A stretch of 64,000 nucleotides of DNA, taken from Acidobacteriota bacterium (lineage in GTDB: Bacteria; Acidobacteriota; Blastocatellia; Pyrinomonadales; Pyrinomonadaceae). Below are positions 8,021 through 15,450 of the stretch, one piece after another. Numbering within the stretch: position 1 is the first letter of the stretch; each line of letters opens with the position of its first letter. Under the pieces are notes generated by a model. That model saw nothing but the letters and a program-made list of their open reading frames with translations, was not told the DNA's origin and did no database searches. The translations under genes were made by a program, and so were the position numbers. The stretch lies in the NCBI GenBank assembly GCA_016716435.1, contig JADJWI010000001.1, positions 248,001-312,000 of the forward strand. Reading direction: 5' to 3'.

Positions 8021-8127
8021 TTTCGTTTCCTCTTTCGCGTTCTGAATGTCTTTCAGACACTAAAGACGCGGATACTCGCTTTTTGCCCTTATGAAAGAGC
8101 TTACGAGTCTCCGCGAGATATCTCAAG

Positions 8128-8331
8128 TTAATCAACGATACGGAGAAGGTGCGGGACCTTTTTGACGATGCCGCGCATCGACGGAGTATCTTCCCGCTCG
8201 ACCGTCTGGTTCAGCTTTGTGATGCCAAGCGCCCGGACCACGTCCTTTTGCTTCTTGGCATAGCCGATCGAGCTCCGGTAATACTGGATCCGGATCGTGC
8301 CGTCCGTTTTGTTTTCTTCTTTCTTTGCCAT
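8128..8331 (-). CDS. rpmD: 50S ribosomal protein L30
   Basis: A 67-residue protein with the L30 signature (YRSSIGYAKKQKDVVRALGI, then NQTVEREDTPSMRGIVKKVPHL). It has a short extra N-terminus (MAKKEENKTDG). It lies between rpsE and rplO, the standard place. The 107-nt spacer to rplO has a small hairpin but no heptad array. Confidence 0.95.
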   Translation of the reverse strand: MAKKEENKTDGTIRIQYYRSSIGYAKKQKDVVRALGITKLNQTVEREDTPSMRGIVKKVPHLLRIVD

Positions 8332-8338
8332 AACAGTA

Positions 8339-8413
8339 GTTTCGAAGTTTCAAAGTTTCGATGTTGCGAAAGTCGTTGATCAAAACTTCGCAACTTCGAA
8401 ACATCGCAACTTT
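8339..8413. repeat. Octad inverted-repeat array, rpsE-rpmD spacer
   Basis: The left units GTTTCGAA, GTTTCAAA, GTTTCGAT and GTTGCGAA have period 8. After AGTCGTTGATCAAA the right units AACTTCGC, AACTTCGA, AACATCGC and AACTTTA also have period 8 and are largely complementary. The architecture matches the heptad arrays but the unit is one base longer. Confidence 0.8.
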
Positions 8414-8918
8414 AGACCAACTCCTCGACCTGCTTGCCGCGGAGGCGAGCGACCTCCATCGGGTCCTTCATTCGCGTAAGGCCGTTAAATGTCGCACGCA
8501 CCACGTTGTGCGGATTGCTCGACCCGAGGATCTTTGTGCGAACGTTGTGGACACCAAGGGCCTGCATCACGAGGCGGACAGCTCCGCCGGCGATAACGCC
8601 AGTTCCCTCGGCTGCGGGCTTGAGGAGTACACGGCCCGCTCCAAATTCACCGATCAGCTCGTGCGGCAGCGTTCCTTCGATAAGCGGAACGCGGATCAGG
8701 CTGTTCTTTGCAGCTTCGACCGCTTTCTTGATCGCGTTCGGAACTTCCTTCGCCTTGCCCGTGCCGAATCCGACGTGGCCGGACTCGTCGCCGACGATGA
8801 CGAGCGCCGCGAACGACATGTTCTTACCGCCCTTTACGACCTTTGTTACTCGATTGATCTGAACGAGGAAATCTTTGAGGATCAGCCCGTTCGGAGAAAT
8901 TCTCTGGTTATTCATCAT
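8412..8918 (-). CDS. rpsE: 30S ribosomal protein S5
   Basis: The 168-residue S5 has the double-stranded-RNA-binding N-domain (INRVTKVVKGGKNMSFAALV) and the C-domain (GVHNVRTKILGSSNPHNVVRATFNGL). It acts in decoding fidelity and mRNA entry. Its start overlaps the end of rplR by 11 bases, suggesting translational coupling. Two adjacent ATG codons (8913-8918) are possible starts. Confidence 0.97.
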   Translation of the reverse strand: MMNNQRISPNGLILKDFLVQINRVTKVVKGGKNMSFAALVIVGDESGHVGFGTGKAKEVPNAIKKAVEAAKNSLIRVPLIEGTLPHELIGEFGAGRVLLKPAAEGTGVIAGGAVRLVMQALGVHNVRTKILGSSNPHNVVRATFNGLTRMKDPMEVARLRGKQVEELV

Positions 8919-9327
8919 TCTTCTCGCCTTCGGCTGAGTCGCCGGCCGCGGCAGCCTTTGCAGCCTCTTCCATATTCAATCCGTTGGCACGCGTGGCATC
9001 GATAAGGGCCTTAACGCGTCCGTGGTAAACATATCCGCCGCGGTCGAAAACGACATTCGAGACTCCGGCCGCCACCGCTCTTTCAGCGATCGCTTTACCG
9101 ACGCGGGTCGCAGCTTCGATGTTGCCGCCGGTCGAGCCGGCCAGGTCCTTTTCGTTGGTCGAAGCACTCGCGATGGTGCGGCCGCTGTCGTCATCGATGA
9201 CCTGAGCATAAATATGGTTCACGCTCCGGAACACCGCGAGGCGGGGACGCTCTGCCGTTCCGCGAACTTTCTTGCGGATGCGGGTGTGAACACCGCGTCG
9301 GATATCTGCTCTGCTTTTCTGTGCCAT
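8908..9327 (-). CDS. rplR: 50S ribosomal protein L18
   Basis: The 139-residue protein has the L18 5S-rRNA-binding core (RPRLAVFRSVNHIYAQVIDD) and FDRGGYVYHGRVKALIDATR. The C-terminus carries an extra Ala- and acid-rich tail (AAKAAAAGDSAEGEKNDE), which brings the last codons into overlap with rpsE. The order rplF-rplR-rpsE is standard. Confidence 0.97.
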   Translation of the reverse strand: MAQKSRADIRRGVHTRIRKKVRGTAERPRLAVFRSVNHIYAQVIDDDSGRTIASASTNEKDLAGSTGGNIEAATRVGKAIAERAVAAGVSNVVFDRGGYVYHGRVKALIDATRANGLNMEEAAKAAAAGDSAEGEKNDE

Positions 9328-9341
9328 AATCTTAGTTGTTT

Positions 9342-9399
9342 GTGAATCGTAAATCGTAAATGGTTCGCACTATTTACTATTCACGATTTACGATTTACT
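9342..9399. repeat. Heptad inverted-repeat array, rplF-rplR spacer
   Basis: The left units GTGAATC, GTAAATC and GTAAATG are followed by a loop, then TATTTAC, TATTCAC, GATTTAC and GATTTAC. All units have period 7 and the arms are reverse-complementary. GTRAATC family. Confidence 0.85.
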
Positions 9400-9958
9400 A
9401 CTTACCTGTTTTACCCGGCTTCAGCCTGTAATACTTATCGGCGTAGCGAACGCCCTTGCCCTTGTAGGCATCGGGCTTGCGGAGCCGGTTGAGTTCGGCA
9501 GCGACCTGCCCGAGCATCTGTTTATCGATGCCGCTAAGCGTCAGCGTAAGCTGATACTGGTTGATCGAAGCCTTTGTGTTTACGCGTTCGGCTGTGGCAT
9601 CGATGCCATCCGGAAGCGAATACACGACCGGGTGCGAATAGCCGAGCGAAAAGTTGATCTTCCTGCCCTGGACATCCGCCTTATAGCCGACGCCGACCAG
9701 ATCCATCTGCTTCGTAAAGCCTTCGGTAACACCGACGACCGCATTATTGGCTAGCGCCCGGGCGAGCCCGTGGAACGCACGCTGGTCATTGCTTTCGCGC
9801 TCGGCGACGAGCGTGCCGTCTTCCTGCTTGAATGTAATGCCCTTCGGGATCGGCGCGGTAAGCTTTCCCTTCGGCCCTTTCACCTCAAGCTGGCCTTCCT
9901 TGATCTCTACCGTAACTCCGGACGGGATCGTGATCGGTTTTTTTCCTACTCGTGACAT
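9398..9958 (-). CDS. rplF: 50S ribosomal protein L6
   Basis: A 186-residue L6 starts MSRVGKKPITIPSGVTVEIK, has two related alpha/beta domains and ends with the conserved NRLRKPDAYKGKGVRYADKY. L6 binds 23S rRNA near the GTPase centre. The ATG at 9958 matches the family start. An upstream non-ATG extension of 21 residues shows no similarity. Order rpsH-rplF-rplR is standard. Confidence 0.97.
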   Translation of the reverse strand: MSRVGKKPITIPSGVTVEIKEGQLEVKGPKGKLTAPIPKGITFKQEDGTLVAERESNDQRAFHGLARALANNAVVGVTEGFTKQMDLVGVGYKADVQGRKINFSLGYSHPVVYSLPDGIDATAERVNTKASINQYQLTLTLSGIDKQMLGQVAAELNRLRKPDAYKGKGVRYADKYYRLKPGKTGK

Positions 9959-10036
9959 ATATTTATTGGACTGTGTGGCCGGCCGCACGCGGCGCCGCCA
10001 TTCATCCCCTGGGCGACTCAACGGCCGCTCGTCTCA

Positions 10037-10429
10037 CTAATAAACTTCAGCGAGGATCTCGCCTCCGACCTTTTCGCTACGGGCGCGTTTGCCGCTCATC
10101 AACCCACGCGATGTGGAGATGATGTTGATGCCATAACCGCCGAGCACTTTCGGGATATCGCCTGCACCGACGTAAACGCGGCGGCCCGGCGTTGAGACAC
10201 GCGAAAGATGCGTGATCGACGAAGTGCCCTTTGTATCGTAACGAAGGAATATACGGATCACATATTTCGTGCCTTCGCCCTTCGTCGTGAAATTGTTGAT
10301 ATAACCTTCCTCTTTGAGGATACGGGCAACTTCGAGCTTTAACTTCGAGCCCGGTATGTCAACGCGGTTATGGTTGGCCGCGATGGCATTGCGGACTCGG
10401 GTAAGCATATCGGCTATTGGATCGGTCAT
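10037..10429 (-). CDS. rpsH: 30S ribosomal protein S8
   Basis: A 130-residue protein begins MTDPIADMLTRVRNAIAANH and ends with GGYGINIISTSRGLMSGKRA, then GGEILAEVY, the classic S8 termini. S8 binds helix 21 of 16S rRNA and in some bacteria represses its own operon. The ATG at 10429 has CGGAG about eight bases upstream. The GTG 11 codons earlier lacks family support. Confidence 0.97.
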   Translation of the reverse strand: MTDPIADMLTRVRNAIAANHNRVDIPGSKLKLEVARILKEEGYINNFTTKGEGTKYVIRIFLRYDTKGTSSITHLSRVSTPGRRVYVGAGDIPKVLGGYGINIISTSRGLMSGKRARSEKVGGEILAEVY

Positions 10430-10487
10430 TCTTAACTCCGTTCTCTTTCGTTCACCCGGCACCTAACGGCCGGAACTTTGATCTTTT

Positions 10488-10793
10488 CTACCAGCTTGAC
10501 TTGACCACGCCAGGGATCTGTCCCTCACGAGCAAGGTCACGCAGAGCAACACGCGAGACGCCAAACTTCCGCAGGAATCCGCGCGGGCGGCCCGTCTGCG
10601 AACAGCGGTTGCGGACCCGGACGGGGCTCGCATCACGCGGCATCTTTTGCAGCAGAACCACGGCCGCATCGACCTGCTCGGGCGTCGACTTCGGATCATT
10701 GATGATCCGCTTTGCATCGGCACGACGATCGGCCCAAAGGGCGACGCGACGCTTCCGCTTTTCGTTCATTACGACTTTACTGATCTTTGCCAT
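10488..10793 (-). CDS. rpsN: 30S ribosomal protein S14, long zinc-free form
   Basis: The 101-residue protein contains the S14 C-terminal core NRCSQTGRPRGFLRKFGVSR. It is the long type with only one cysteine, so it lacks the zinc ribbon of the short form. It assembles into the head of the small subunit. The position between rplE and rpsH is standard. The alternative zinc-dependent paralogue is not in this window. Confidence 0.96.
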   Translation of the reverse strand: MAKISKVVMNEKRKRRVALWADRRADAKRIINDPKSTPEQVDAAVVLLQKMPRDASPVRVRNRCSQTGRPRGFLRKFGVSRVALRDLAREGQIPGVVKSSW

Positions 10794-10800
10794 ATAAAAA

Positions 10801-10880
10801 TTGATAATTGATAATTGATAGTTGAAAATATTCGGAACCCTTTCCTTAATTGTCCATTATCAATTGTCCATTCTCCATTA
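10801..10880. repeat. Heptad inverted-repeat array, rplE-rpsN spacer
   Basis: The left units TTGATAA, TTGATAA, TTGATAG and TTGAAAA are followed by a 20-nt loop and then TGTCCAT, TATCAAT, TGTCCAT and TCTCCAT. Period 7 holds in both arms, with partial complementarity (TTGATA/TATCAA). The last bases overlap the rplE stop codon. Confidence 0.8.
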
Positions 10881-11417
10881 CTGCCTAAAGGGCATTCCCA
10901 TCATCTTGAGCAGCGACCTTGCCTGCTCGTCGTTGCCTGCGGTCGTGACGATCGAGATGTTCATTCCTCGCGTCTTATCGACCTTGTTGAAATCGATCTC
11001 GGGGAAAATAAGCTGTTCGCGAACGCCGAGCGTGTAGTTGCCGCGGCCATCGAACGCCTTTCCCGAGATACCGCGAAAGTCGCGGACACGCGGAAGTGCC
11101 ACTGAGATCAGGCGGTCGAGGAATTCGTACATCCGGTCGCCGCGAAGCGTTACCATCGTTCCGATATTCATTCCCTGCCGGAGCTTGAAAGCTGCGATCG
11201 ACTTCTTCGCCTTGGTGACCACGGGCTTTTGGCCGGTGATCGTCTTCAGCTCTTCGGCCGCTACGTCAAGGATCTTGGCGTTCGCACTTGCTTCGCCGAG
11301 GCCCATATTAACGACGATCTTTTCGATCTTCGGGATCGCCATCGGGTTCTCGATGCCAAACTCTTTGGCGAGAGCCGGTGCGATCTCTTTTCTGTACTTA
11401 TCTTTAAGTCTTGCCAT
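10878..11417 (-). CDS. rplE: 50S ribosomal protein L5
   Basis: The 179-residue L5 contains the conserved GNYTLGVREQLIFPEIDFNK and NISIVTTAGNDEQARSLLKM. It binds 5S rRNA and contacts P-site tRNA. Its N-terminus MARLKDKYRKEIAPALAKEF is typical. It follows rplX by 58 bases, the standard order. Confidence 0.97.
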   Translation of the reverse strand: MARLKDKYRKEIAPALAKEFGIENPMAIPKIEKIVVNMGLGEASANAKILDVAAEELKTITGQKPVVTKAKKSIAAFKLRQGMNIGTMVTLRGDRMYEFLDRLISVALPRVRDFRGISGKAFDGRGNYTLGVREQLIFPEIDFNKVDKTRGMNISIVTTAGNDEQARSLLKMMGMPFRQ

Positions 11418-11475
11418 TGCCTGATATTTCCTCGTTTGGGACCCGCCGCTCGGGCGTTACCAAACATCAAACCGC

Positions 11476-11910
11476 CTATTCGGCTGCTTCTTCTTCCTCG
11501 GTCTTGTCCTTCTTGACCTCTTTCTTGCCGAAGACGTTCGGCTCCGGGATCACCTTGCCGCTCTTGGCGACGCGGACCCGCTTGCCGTCACGCTCTTCGA
11601 TCTTGATCCTGGTCGGCTTTCCAGTCTCGGGATCAATTGCAGCCACGTTCGATAGATCGACCCAAGCTTCCTGCTCGATGATGCCACCCTGCTGGTTCAT
11701 CTGCGGGACCGGCTTGCGGTGACGCTTGACGAGCATTGCGCCTTCGACCTTGACCTTGCCGCGGCGGGCATCGACGGCGATAACGCGGCCGCGAAACGGC
11801 TGCCGCTTTCCTGCACTGTCGTAGCGGTTAAATTCCTTGCCGGCGATGAAGACCACCTGGTCGCCACGCTTGATCCTGCTTTTAACGGTACCTGTTCTTT
11901 CCGGTTTCAT
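11476..11910 (-). CDS. rplX: 50S ribosomal protein L24 with acidic tail
   Basis: The 144-residue protein has the KOW motif (IKRGDQVVFIAGKEFNRYDS, GRVIAVDARRGKVKVEGA) of L24, an assembly initiator of the large subunit. The family is usually about 105 residues. The extra length is an insertion before GRVIAV and a charged tail (KKEVKKDKTEEEEAAE). It is separated from rplN by two bases, implying coupling. Confidence 0.96.
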   Translation of the reverse strand: MKPERTGTVKSRIKRGDQVVFIAGKEFNRYDSAGKRQPFRGRVIAVDARRGKVKVEGAMLVKRHRKPVPQMNQQGGIIEQEAWVDLSNVAAIDPETGKPTRIKIEERDGKRVRVAKSGKVIPEPNVFGKKEVKKDKTEEEEAAE

Positions 11911-11912
11911 CT

Positions 11913-12281
11913 CTATATCACCTCCGGAGCGAGGCTGACGATCTTCATGAAGTTCTTTTCACGAAGCTCGCGGGCTACAGGGCCGAAAACACGCGTTCCG
12001 ACCGGGCTGCCGTCGTCCTTGATAAGCACGGCCGCATTCTCATCGAAGCGGATGTAGGTTCCATCCTTGCGGCGGACCTCTTTTCGCGTGCGGACGATCA
12101 CCGCGTTGTAAACCTTTCCCTTCTTTGCCGTTCCATCCGGTGAAGCTTCCTTGACGGTGACCTTGATCTTGTCGCCGAGGCGGGCGATCTTTGAGGTCGA
12201 ACCGCCGATCGGGGCGATCATCTCGACCCGCTTGGCTCCCGAATTGTCTGCGACCGTCAAAGAGGTCTGCATCTGAATCAT
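11913..12281 (-). CDS. rplN: 50S ribosomal protein L14
   Basis: The 122-residue protein starts MIQMQTSLTVADNSGAKRVE and carries GKVYNAVIVRTRKEVRRKDG, the L14 signature. It contacts 16S rRNA across the subunit interface. It is two bases upstream of rplX. Confidence 0.98.
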   Translation of the reverse strand: MIQMQTSLTVADNSGAKRVEMIAPIGGSTSKIARLGDKIKVTVKEASPDGTAKKGKVYNAVIVRTRKEVRRKDGTYIRFDENAAVLIKDDGSPVGTRVFGPVARELREKNFMKIVSLAPEVI

Positions 12282-12293
12282 AACTTTTCTCCA

Positions 12294-12370
12294 GTGAGCT
12301 GTGAGCTGTTAGCCGTGAGCCGTGAGTCATTCTTCCTGTCTGCTCACCGCTTACTGCTTACCGCTTACTT
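12294..12370. repeat. Heptad inverted-repeat array, rpsQ-rplN spacer
   Basis: The left units are GTGAGCT, GTGAGCT, GTTAGCC, GTGAGCC and GTGAGTC. The right units are CTGCTCA, CCGCTTA, CTGCTTA and CCGCTTA. Period 7 is exact in both arms and the arms are reverse-complementary. This is the GTGAGCY family, also at 15042 and 18543. It ends at the rpsQ stop codon. Confidence 0.87.
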
Positions 12371-12829
12371 TTAGATCTCAGCCTTTTGAATGATCTCAAC
12401 AACGCGCCAACGCTTGCGTGCCGAAAGCGGTCGGGTCTCGACGATCCGGACCTTGTCGCCGATGCGGGCACCGAAATCGTCATGGGCCATAAATTTCTTA
12501 CGCTTGCGAATGTACTTTCGATAGATCGGGTGCTTGACGAGCCGGTCCACACGAACGACGACCGTCTTGGTCATCTTGTCCGAGGAAACGACGCCGATCT
12601 TTTCCGCACGCTTGTGCACGCGTTCGACCTTGGCGGTGTCATCGCCGGCCGGAGCTTTCGGCTCGGCCGCAATGCTTTCCGCCGGAGCCTCGATCGGTGC
12701 AGCTTCAGCGGTTTCTGTGGTCTCCGCCGAGGCCTCAGCGGCATTCTCTGCCGCGGGCTCTTCTACTGCCGCCGTCTCTTCTGTCGGTTCCACCGCGTCT
12801 TCGATCTCTTCTGTATTCTTGTTAGCCAT
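12371..12829 (-). CDS. rpsQ: 30S ribosomal protein S17 with acidic N-terminal extension
   Basis: The S17 core (about residues 74-152) contains KIGVVSSDKMTKTVVVRVDR, KFMAHDD and IVETRPLSARKRWRVVEI, the OB-fold 16S rRNA-binding protein. It is preceded by about 72 residues very rich in Ala and Glu (for example EEPAAENAAEASAETTETAE) with only a few Lys residues. Normal S17 is about 80-90 residues. The ATG at 12829 is in good context after rpmC. No internal ATG lies close to the core start, so the extension appears to be translated. Its role is unknown; it would be flexible and highly acidic. Confidence 0.93.
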   Translation of the reverse strand: MANKNTEEIEDAVEPTEETAAVEEPAAENAAEASAETTETAEAAPIEAPAESIAAEPKAPAGDDTAKVERVHKRAEKIGVVSSDKMTKTVVVRVDRLVKHPIYRKYIRKRKKFMAHDDFGARIGDKVRIVETRPLSARKRWRVVEIIQKAEI

Positions 12830-12848
12830 TTCTTCTTCTCGGCCCTAC

Positions 12849-13070
12849 TTAAGCCTCTGCCGCTTTTTCCCCTTTCGACCTTTCCGCGATCATTGTGTGA
12901 ACGCGGGCAAGCGTACGCTTCTCTCGCCGGATGTCGCTGATGGTCTCACCAACGCCGAGCGATTTGCGAAACTTGAGGCGAAAAAGCGATTCCTTAAGGG
13001 CATCTGCCTGATCGTTCAATTCTTCGAGAGTCATTTCCCGAAGCTGGTCCAACTGTTCTTTCCGCTTCAT
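12849..13070 (-). CDS. rpmC: 50S ribosomal protein L29
   Basis: A 73-residue two-helix protein with the L29 motif (LRFKFRKSLGVGET-like: FRLKFRKSLGVGETISDIRR). It sits at the polypeptide exit site. It lies two bases after rplP and 19 bases before rpsQ, the standard S10-operon order. Confidence 0.96.
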   Translation of the reverse strand: MKRKEQLDQLREMTLEELNDQADALKESLFRLKFRKSLGVGETISDIRREKRTLARVHTMIAERSKGEKAAEA

Positions 13071-13072
13071 TT

Positions 13073-13501
13073 CTAGACAATACCTCCTTCGAGGTCAGCT
13101 CGGGTGACGAATTTCGTCTTCACCGGAAGCTTCTGTGCGGCAAGCTGCATCGCCTCGCGGGCGAGAGCTTCCGGAACACCCTGGATCTCATAAAGGATGC
13201 GTCCGGGCCGCACGACCGCGACCCAATGATCCGGTGCTCCTTTACCTTTACCCATACGCGTTTCAGCCGGCTTCTTGGTGACCGGTTTGTCCGGGAACAT
13301 CCGGATCCAGATCTTTCCGCCGCGCTTTACGTGACGCGTCATCGCGATACGTGCCGCTTCGATTTGTCGATCGGTGATCCAGCCGGCCTCAAGGGTGCGG
13401 AGCCCGAATTCCCCGAAATCGAGGTTATCGCCACGGTGTGCTTTACCGCGGTTCCGGCCCTTTTGGACCCGCCTGAACTTGACCTTTTTCGGCATCAACA
13501 T
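13073..13501 (-). CDS. rplP: 50S ribosomal protein L16
   Basis: The 142-residue protein begins MLMPKKVKFRRVQKGRNRGK and contains RGGKIWIRMFPDKPVTKKPA and RMGKGKGAPDHWVAVV, the L16 signature near the A-site and peptidyl transferase centre. The order rpsC-rplP-rpmC is standard. Confidence 0.98.
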   Translation of the reverse strand: MLMPKKVKFRRVQKGRNRGKAHRGDNLDFGEFGLRTLEAGWITDRQIEAARIAMTRHVKRGGKIWIRMFPDKPVTKKPAETRMGKGKGAPDHWVAVVRPGRILYEIQGVPEALAREAMQLAAQKLPVKTKFVTRADLEGGIV

Positions 13502-13511
13502 AAATTTGTCT

Positions 13512-13546
13512 CCAGTTGTCGGTTGTCAGCGATCAGTATTCAGCGA
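13512..13546. repeat. Heptad direct-repeat array, rpsC-rplP spacer
   Basis: Units CCAGTTG, TCGGTTG, TCAGCGA, TCAGTAT and TCAGCGA have period 7. No clear complementary right arm is seen in the rest of the spacer (13547-13593), so this copy looks half-formed or decayed. Confidence 0.6.
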
Positions 13547-13593
13547 CCGAGCGGACAGAACCGATTCATAAACTCGTAAACCTGTTACCGAAC

Positions 13594-14331
13594 CTATCGC
13601 CGGTCGTCGCGACGCGGACGCCGGTCGCCTCGGCCACGCATTCCGGGATTTCCGCGGACCTCATTGATCGGGTCGGTCGTCGTTCCGCGGGCCATCGAGG
13701 CATTTGCATCGAGGATATCGCCGCGATAGATCCAAACCTTTACACCGATAACGCCGAAGGTCGTGTGTGCCTCGGCAAAACCGAAGTCGATATCCGCACG
13801 AAGCGTGTGCAGCGGCAAACGGCCATCGAGTGACCATTCGGTCCGGGCGATCTCAGCTCCATTGAGCCGGCCCGAGACCATCACCTTGATACCCTGGGCA
13901 CCAAAGCGGATGGATTCTTCCATCGTCTTTTTCATCGCACGGCGAAAAGCGATCCGCTTTTCAAGCTGCTGAGCGATCTTTTCGGCCTGAAGCTGGGCGT
14001 TGAGCTCGGGATGCTTGATCTCAAGGATCGAAAGTTCGACCTCTTTGCCCGTCTTCCGCATCAGGCTCTCCTTAAGAGCTTCGATCTCTGCACCCTTGCG
14101 GCCGATGATGATTCCCGGGCGCGAGGTGTAGATGACGATACGGATCTTGGCGGCGGCACGTTCGATGTCGATGTGCGAGACGCCGGCACCGGTAAACTTC
14201 TTTTTGAGTTCCCGCTTGAGCTTAAGGTCTTCGGCAAGAAAGGCCGCAAAGTCCTGCTTAGTGAACCAGTGCGAGTGCCAATCCTTGTTGTACCCGACCC
14301 TAAAACCGTATGGATGAACTTTCTGTCCCAT
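13594..14331 (-). CDS. rpsC: 30S ribosomal protein S3
   Basis: The 245-residue S3 has the N-terminal core (MGQKVHPYGFRVGYNKDWHS), a KH domain (IIIGRKGAEIEALKESL) and the C-terminal domain (SGRLNGAEIARTEW, GVIGVKVWIYRGD). It forms the mRNA entry tunnel. The tail is basic (RGRGDRRPRRDDRR). It follows rplV by 11 bases. Confidence 0.98.
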   Translation of the reverse strand: MGQKVHPYGFRVGYNKDWHSHWFTKQDFAAFLAEDLKLKRELKKKFTGAGVSHIDIERAAAKIRIVIYTSRPGIIIGRKGAEIEALKESLMRKTGKEVELSILEIKHPELNAQLQAEKIAQQLEKRIAFRRAMKKTMEESIRFGAQGIKVMVSGRLNGAEIARTEWSLDGRLPLHTLRADIDFGFAEAHTTFGVIGVKVWIYRGDILDANASMARGTTTDPINEVRGNPGMRGRGDRRPRRDDRR

Positions 14332-14342
14332 AATTCAGATCT

Positions 14343-15032
14343 CTACTTGGTCTCGGCCTCCGCGCCTTTTTCGTCGGTGCCTTCAGCGGTCTCAGTTTCT
14401 TCGGCAGCCGGTGCGGCTTCTTCGGAAGCCTCGGCGGTCACAACCTCATCGGTCGTTGCCTCTACCGTTTCTTCCGCGGCCGGTGCCGTCTCGATCGTCT
14501 CTTCGACTGCCGGTGCGGCCTCAAGCGTCTCCTCGGCGGGAGCTGCGGTTTCCGTCACCTCGTCCTTCTTTGCCTTCGGAGCGTCCTTCTTGGCGGTCTT
14601 TTTCGGCTCGGCCTTTTTCGCTTCGATACGCTTTGCCTTCGCCGCCTCTGCCTTAAGTTCCTTCTCGGTCTTCGGCTTCTCGTCCGACGTCACCTCGATG
14701 GTGATGTGGCAATAGTGCCGCTGTTCGCGATAGGCACGGCCCTGCGGAGCGGGACGCACGCGGCGCCGATTCTTGGTCGGGCCCATATCAACGAAACATG
14801 CCCTGACCCAGAGATCATCGGGATCGATCGCGATGTTCATCTGCTCTGCGTTGTACGTCGCATTCGCGATGGCCGAATTGAGGCACTTTGCGATCGGGTC
14901 GGCGGCACGCTTTTGCGTGAACTTGAGGATCGAAAGGGCCCGCGAAACGTTTTGCCCGCGGATCAGATCGATGACAAGCCTCGCCTTCCGCGGCGAACCT
15001 TTCAGATATTTTGTCTTTGCTATCGCTTCCAT
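14343..15032 (-). CDS. rplV: 50S ribosomal protein L22 with long acidic C-terminal extension
   Basis: Residues 1-115 are a normal L22 (KGSPRKARLVIDLIRGQNVS, KNRRRVRPAPQGRAYREQRH), whose loop lines the exit tunnel. From about residue 116 a further 114 residues follow. They begin with a Lys/Ala-rich segment (KKTAKKDAPKAKKDE) and continue as an Ala/Glu/Thr/Pro-rich acidic repeat (units of the type PAAEETVEA). The family is usually about 110-120 residues. There is no frameshift, and the extension runs to the stop at 14343 just before rpsC. It resembles in composition the N-terminal extension of S17. Confidence 0.95.
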   Translation of the reverse strand: MEAIAKTKYLKGSPRKARLVIDLIRGQNVSRALSILKFTQKRAADPIAKCLNSAIANATYNAEQMNIAIDPDDLWVRACFVDMGPTKNRRRVRPAPQGRAYREQRHYCHITIEVTSDEKPKTEKELKAEAAKAKRIEAKKAEPKKTAKKDAPKAKKDEVTETAAPAEETLEAAPAVEETIETAPAAEETVEATTDEVVTAEASEEAAPAAEETETAEGTDEKGAEAETK

Positions 15033-15041
15033 ATTCTTGTT

Positions 15042-15095
15042 GTGAGCTGTGAGCAGTTAGCCGCGAGCAGATATCTCTTTTACTGCTAACCGCTT
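15042..15095. repeat. Heptad inverted-repeat array, rpsS-rplV spacer
   Basis: The left units GTGAGCT, GTGAGCA, GTTAGCC and GCGAGCA are followed by a loop, then TACTGCT and AACCGCT. Period 7, GTGAGCY family. It reaches the rpsS stop codon. Confidence 0.8.
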
Positions 15096-15384
15096 ACCTT
15101 CTCTTCGATGCCTTCTCCGCCTTGGTTCCCGGGTGGCCCTTGTAGGTCCGCGTCGGGGAAAACTCGCCAAGCTTGTGTCCGACCATGTTTTCCGTAACAA
15201 AGACCGGGATGTGCCGTTTGCCGTTGTGGACTCCGAACGTCAGGCCGACCATGTCGGGCGAGATCGTCGAGCGTCGCGACCAGGTCTTGATCGCCGGCGG
15301 CTTCTTGCCGCTTTCGATAATGCGGCCAACCGTCTTTTGGATACTAAGGTCGATGAACGGCCCTTTTTTTAGTGAACGTGGCAT
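15094..15384 (-). CDS. rpsS: 30S ribosomal protein S19
   Basis: The 96-residue protein reads MPRSLKKGPFIDLSIQKTVG and contains TWSRRSTISPDMVGLTFGVH and GHKLGEFSPTRTYKGHPGTK, all diagnostic of S19 in the small-subunit head. Order rplB-rpsS-rplV is standard. Confidence 0.98.
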   Translation of the reverse strand: MPRSLKKGPFIDLSIQKTVGRIIESGKKPPAIKTWSRRSTISPDMVGLTFGVHNGKRHIPVFVTENMVGHKLGEFSPTRTYKGHPGTKAEKASKRR

Positions 15385-15391
15385 AATCTAG

Positions 15392-15450
15392 ATTCCATAT
15401 TTCAGATCTCAAATCCCAAATTTGAAATTTGGAATTTGGAATTTGAAATT
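15392..15450. repeat. Continuous heptad array, rplB-rpsS spacer
   Basis: Eight consecutive period-7 units are present: ATTCCAT, ATTTCAG, ATCTCAA, ATCCCAA, ATTTGAA, ATTTGGA, ATTTGGA and ATTTGAA. The first four are reverse-complementary to the last four, so there is almost no loop. It is the most regular copy in the window. Confidence 0.87.
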
